This document shows, piece after piece, positions 61,223 to 64,000 of a DNA stretch of 64,000 nt. The position numbers and the translations under genes are program-made. How positions within the stretch are numbered: position 1 is the stretch's first letter; every line of letters begins with the position of its first letter. The stretch spans positions 25,482,921 through 25,546,920 of the forward strand of contig OZ005601.1 of assembly GCA_963930655.1 (NCBI GenBank), given 5' to 3'. The notes under the pieces were generated by a model, which saw nothing but the letters and a program-made list of their open reading frames with translations, made no database searches and was not told the origin of the DNA. Source of the stretch: Myrica gale. Its lineage: Eukaryota; Streptophyta; Magnoliopsida; Fagales; Myricaceae.

Positions 61223-62998
61223 TTTCTTTCAACCTTGAAGTCCAGTCTGACCCCCGACAAAAGCATTCTAGGGAAATGATAGAGCTCCTGAAATTTATCC
61301 CGGAGTCGGTCCCGAAAGTGACGTGGGTTGACATGGGCCGTTCAAATGGAAAAGGAGATAAAGAGGCTGACCGGGTTGACATGGGCTGTTCAAATGGAAA
61401 AGGCCGGTTCAAATGGAAAAAGCCGGTTCAAATGACAATTAAAACGCCCATTCTCCCTCATTTGGGGGTTTTAGAACGGAGATGATTTTTGAGGAGCTGA
61501 TTCGCATGGCGATGCAGAGGGGGTCACGATAAAAGCTAGCAAAACTCCGAACAGGTTAGTTTTTGTTCTGTTCTCATGTTGTTGGTCACCAAATCAGAAG
61601 CCATTGAACAGAAGGATATGGACTTCGGGAAATACTTTTAAGTGGTTTTATTTCTCAGGCGTTTTTTGTTTATTGGTTTGTTATAGCATGCTTCTACCCA
61701 GTTTATATCGATCTTCTGCTGTAAAATGATAGCCCGTACTTGATCAGTTAAATGATGACTTATTTCTTCCTCTCAGATTTTCGCCAAGAAATATATATTT
61801 TTATGAATTTAATCCGAGTTAAAACAAATGGAAATTTCAGCAACTAAATAATCACCACTAATTTTCATAAGTTAATTCATATTTAACCATTTATAATTAT
61901 TATCGAGAGATCACTAATTTAGTAAAAAAATGAAAATTAATAGCAACTTTTTGTTGGGGGCAGTAACGTCAGTACGTAGTTCTGATTTACAAAACAGGAG
62001 GTCATCCTTTAGCTCTGTTGTGATGTTGCCCAGTTTATATCGATCTTCTACTGTGATGTTGCTCCAAGGGCTAGAAGGTCATCCCTTAGCTTTGTGTTGT
62101 TGATAGTAGATTCTCAAAAACAACGATACCCAGTCATAGGCAAGTTGATTGGTTTAAGAATTTTTGAGATCAATGTAAATTTGGGTTGCAAAATTTAGTT
62201 ACTTATTGTCGCTGCTAACCAAGTTTATTTGTCTTTTCAGTTACTCATTGTGGCTAGCTTATGTTATTATAAATGGACTGTTCAAGTTCACGTTTGGAGA
62301 ATGAGAGAGAAGTTGAATCCGAATATAGCGACCATGATGTTGAATCCGAATCCGAATATTGAACCTGATATGTAGCATAACAGTACAACTTTATTGAATG
62401 GAAGCAAAGGTAAATCAAAAAGAAACTCATCATGACAACATGCACTACAACTGCAATGAAATTATGGTAAAGATGGAGCTCGAAAGGATTTTCTTTCCAT
62501 GCAATACACCCGTGTATAACTCTTGATTATCAACTGCTCTGAATGACTTTTGAGACTCAAATCATATCACTTGGGCATTGTTCTTTCAGGCCTCATCATT
62601 GGATATTGGCAAAAAATGGGATATTTTTTGTCATTAAAAGAGCTGCTTGAGATATCCAAACAAATTCTAACTACATGCTCATCGGCCTGCATTTGGAAAA
62701 GAAATTAAAACATAGTTTTATGTAAAGAAATATCCGCTACAAATAGCATTAAATTACACAAACCTCCAGTATCGAACTGAGAAATACGAAAGAAATGCCA
62801 CAGGGCAGGCTTAATTCGTTGGCACTTAGAAAAAATAACAAAAACAGCATCTGGTACATTGAAGTTTCCCCAAACATTCTCTCCTCTTAATGTCATTGTT
62901 GGCATTGAGACGAAATATCCAGAATAAATGAACAAACGTAATGTAGTAGATTTTGCAGAGCTACAACCTTTACAAACAGGAAGTGACCCGAGTTCTGA
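61223..62998. other. Spacer with small repeats
   Basis: Positions 61327-61435 contain an imperfect tandem repeat (GTTGACATGGGC, GTTCAAATGGAAAAGG). CCCAGTTTATATCGATCTTCT occurs at about 61697 and again at about 62031. A 29-codon acidic frame at 62273-62362 (EVESEY, VESESEY) is too short to call. Positions from about 62700 are the likely 3' UTR of the gene at 62999. Confidence 0.45.
61327..61435. repeat. Short imperfect tandem repeat
   Basis: A 48-base unit beginning GTTGACATGGGC repeats once. The GGTTCAAATGGAAAA sub-unit then repeats twice more. It lies beyond the outer end of the minus duplication arm. Confidence 0.6.
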
Positions 62999-63103
62999 TT
63001 AATCTTTTGAAGCAGACTGGAAGATAAAAACTGCTGTCAAAATGCCCACCAATGTGGTAACCGCCAAGGCTACTGTAGGCAGGGGACTTGTGAGCCCAAA
63101 ATT
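62999..63103 (-). CDS. Last exon of a protein with a C-terminal membrane segment (partial)
   Basis: After a TTTACAG acceptor, a phase-0 exon of exactly 35 codons reads NFGLTSPLPTVALAVTTL, then VGILTAVFIFQSASKD and a stop. The central 20 or so residues are hydrophobic and the tail is short and charged, the layout of a tail-anchored or C-terminally anchored membrane protein. I do not recognise the family. The remaining exons must lie beyond the right edge, as nothing coding is visible from 63104 to 64000. Confidence 0.5.
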   Translation of the reverse strand, partial: NFGLTSPLPTVALAVTTLVGILTAVFIFQSASKD

Positions 63104-64000
63104 CTGTAAAACCCAAAAAGCATTTTATTAAAAGAAAACTTATGGCTGTAGGGGGTGTATCAGTTAAATTCCTCATTCATGAAACAAGAAGTAAAGAAAC
63201 CATTGATCCTCCAGAAGTTATCCTGTGTTGAACATGTAAAGCAGGACAACAGCTGAGAGTGATGTCAAATGTATCTTTCCTTCTGAGGGATGATTTCATG
63301 GTTATGCATATGCATGAACATAATTAAGGAGGGAGAGGGGGAATGGGCAAGGTTGGATTTGTTTCGTCAAGGGATCTTTACTTGAATAAGTAAACAAAGT
63401 GATAAAAAAACAAAATTTGAAAAAACTTTTCAGCATTTGATATGCTCAATTTATTAAAAATGTACATCATAGAACATCATAGACAACAATGGTCGCAATT
63501 GAAAGTTAAAAGCTTTTAGTTGGATCAGAAAACCCATAGCATGTGACTAATCCTACTGTCCTAATTCATCATGACAACATGCACCCATGGGACTTGAAGA
63601 CAAGATACAACAGACCACTACAAAAACAACAGACCAATCACACTTCTTAATCTCTAACTGAATAATATCTCTCTTAAGAAGAAACCATCACACTTCTTAA
63701 TCTCTGTTTAAGATGACTGATGCAAAACAGAGTCTCCCAGATTAGTTACTGGCATCTGTCCCACAGTTCATGCGAAACAGACTTCCCCAAACAACCTTCC
63801 ACAAACAAACACAACACCCCCCCCACGGCTGGAAAACAAAACAGCAGCATGTGACAGTGCTAGAAAACAAATACCACTTCACTATGAAAGCTACGCAGGA
63901 TACACAAATAACAACATATCACATGCATGATTATTTACTCCATTGCATTCTAAACAATAAAACATCAACCTTGAGCTGAACGAATCACAAAAGGGGACCC
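63104..64000. other. Probable intron of the minus-strand gene at the right edge
   Basis: No exon, repeat or element recognised. The phrase CACACTTCTTAATCTCT appears twice, about 45 bases apart (near 63640 and 63687), a small direct repeat. Confidence 0.35.

Noticed and set aside
62273-62362. 29-codon acidic frame with EVESEY and VESESEY repeats
   Set aside because: Too short; repeated TTGAATCCGAAT units explain the peptide pattern.

Overview
This is a 64 kb piece of a flowering-plant nuclear genome, most likely a core eudicot. It has intron-rich genes with GT/AG splice sites, plant-only families (NAC, BES1/BZR1, UGT72, LPEAT1, GIP1-like), AT-rich spacers and many small transposons. I cannot name the species. 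No tRNA, rRNA, organelle or bacterial sequence was recognised.

Gene layout, left to right: the last exon of an unidentified gene (136-249, +); a five-exon NAC-domain factor with an atypical NAC start (6086-10030, -); a METTL4-type MT-A70 adenine methyltransferase in nine exons (15827-19679, +); a BES1/BZR1 homolog of the brassinosteroid pathway (22574-24310, +); a nested transposon block whose youngest large member is a broken Ty1/copia element with both LTRs (25873-31563); a TAG-type 3-methyladenine DNA glycosylase (32516-37176, -); an intronless UGT72-like glycosyltransferase (39141-40583, +); an intronless PEX11 peroxisomal membrane protein (42418-43197, +); LPEAT1, an ER lysophospholipid acyltransferase in eight exons (50293-56253, +); an inverted duplication carrying two partial GIP1-like genes (58139-61222); and the last exon of a protein with a C-terminal membrane segment (62999-63103, -). 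These genes do unrelated housekeeping, signalling and metabolic jobs and do not form a cluster.

The spacers and introns hold the more unusual material. Two long-inverted-repeat elements share a terminal sequence, and one of them (24755-25253) carries a piece of a pollen-receptor-like kinase gene between its arms. Another long-TIR element (2934-3680) has a very GC-rich palindromic core, and half of a second copy lies downstream of the UGT gene. There are two hAT-like elements full of CCGGTCC repeats with 8-bp target duplications, two MULE-like elements with 9-10 bp duplications, at least seven copies of one Tourist-like MITE, two short poly(A) retroposons with 12- and 16-bp duplications, and a recent 227-bp tandem duplication.

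The best candidate for something new is at 58139-61222. An arm of about 0.84 kb, holding a promoter-like stretch, a first coding exon and an intron of a GIP1-like gene, occurs twice in opposite orientation. In the minus copy the first exon has an in-frame stop. In the plus copy it is open, and the arm ends at a splice acceptor that runs in phase into an unrelated open frame of 152 codons, giving a possible new chimeric gene.
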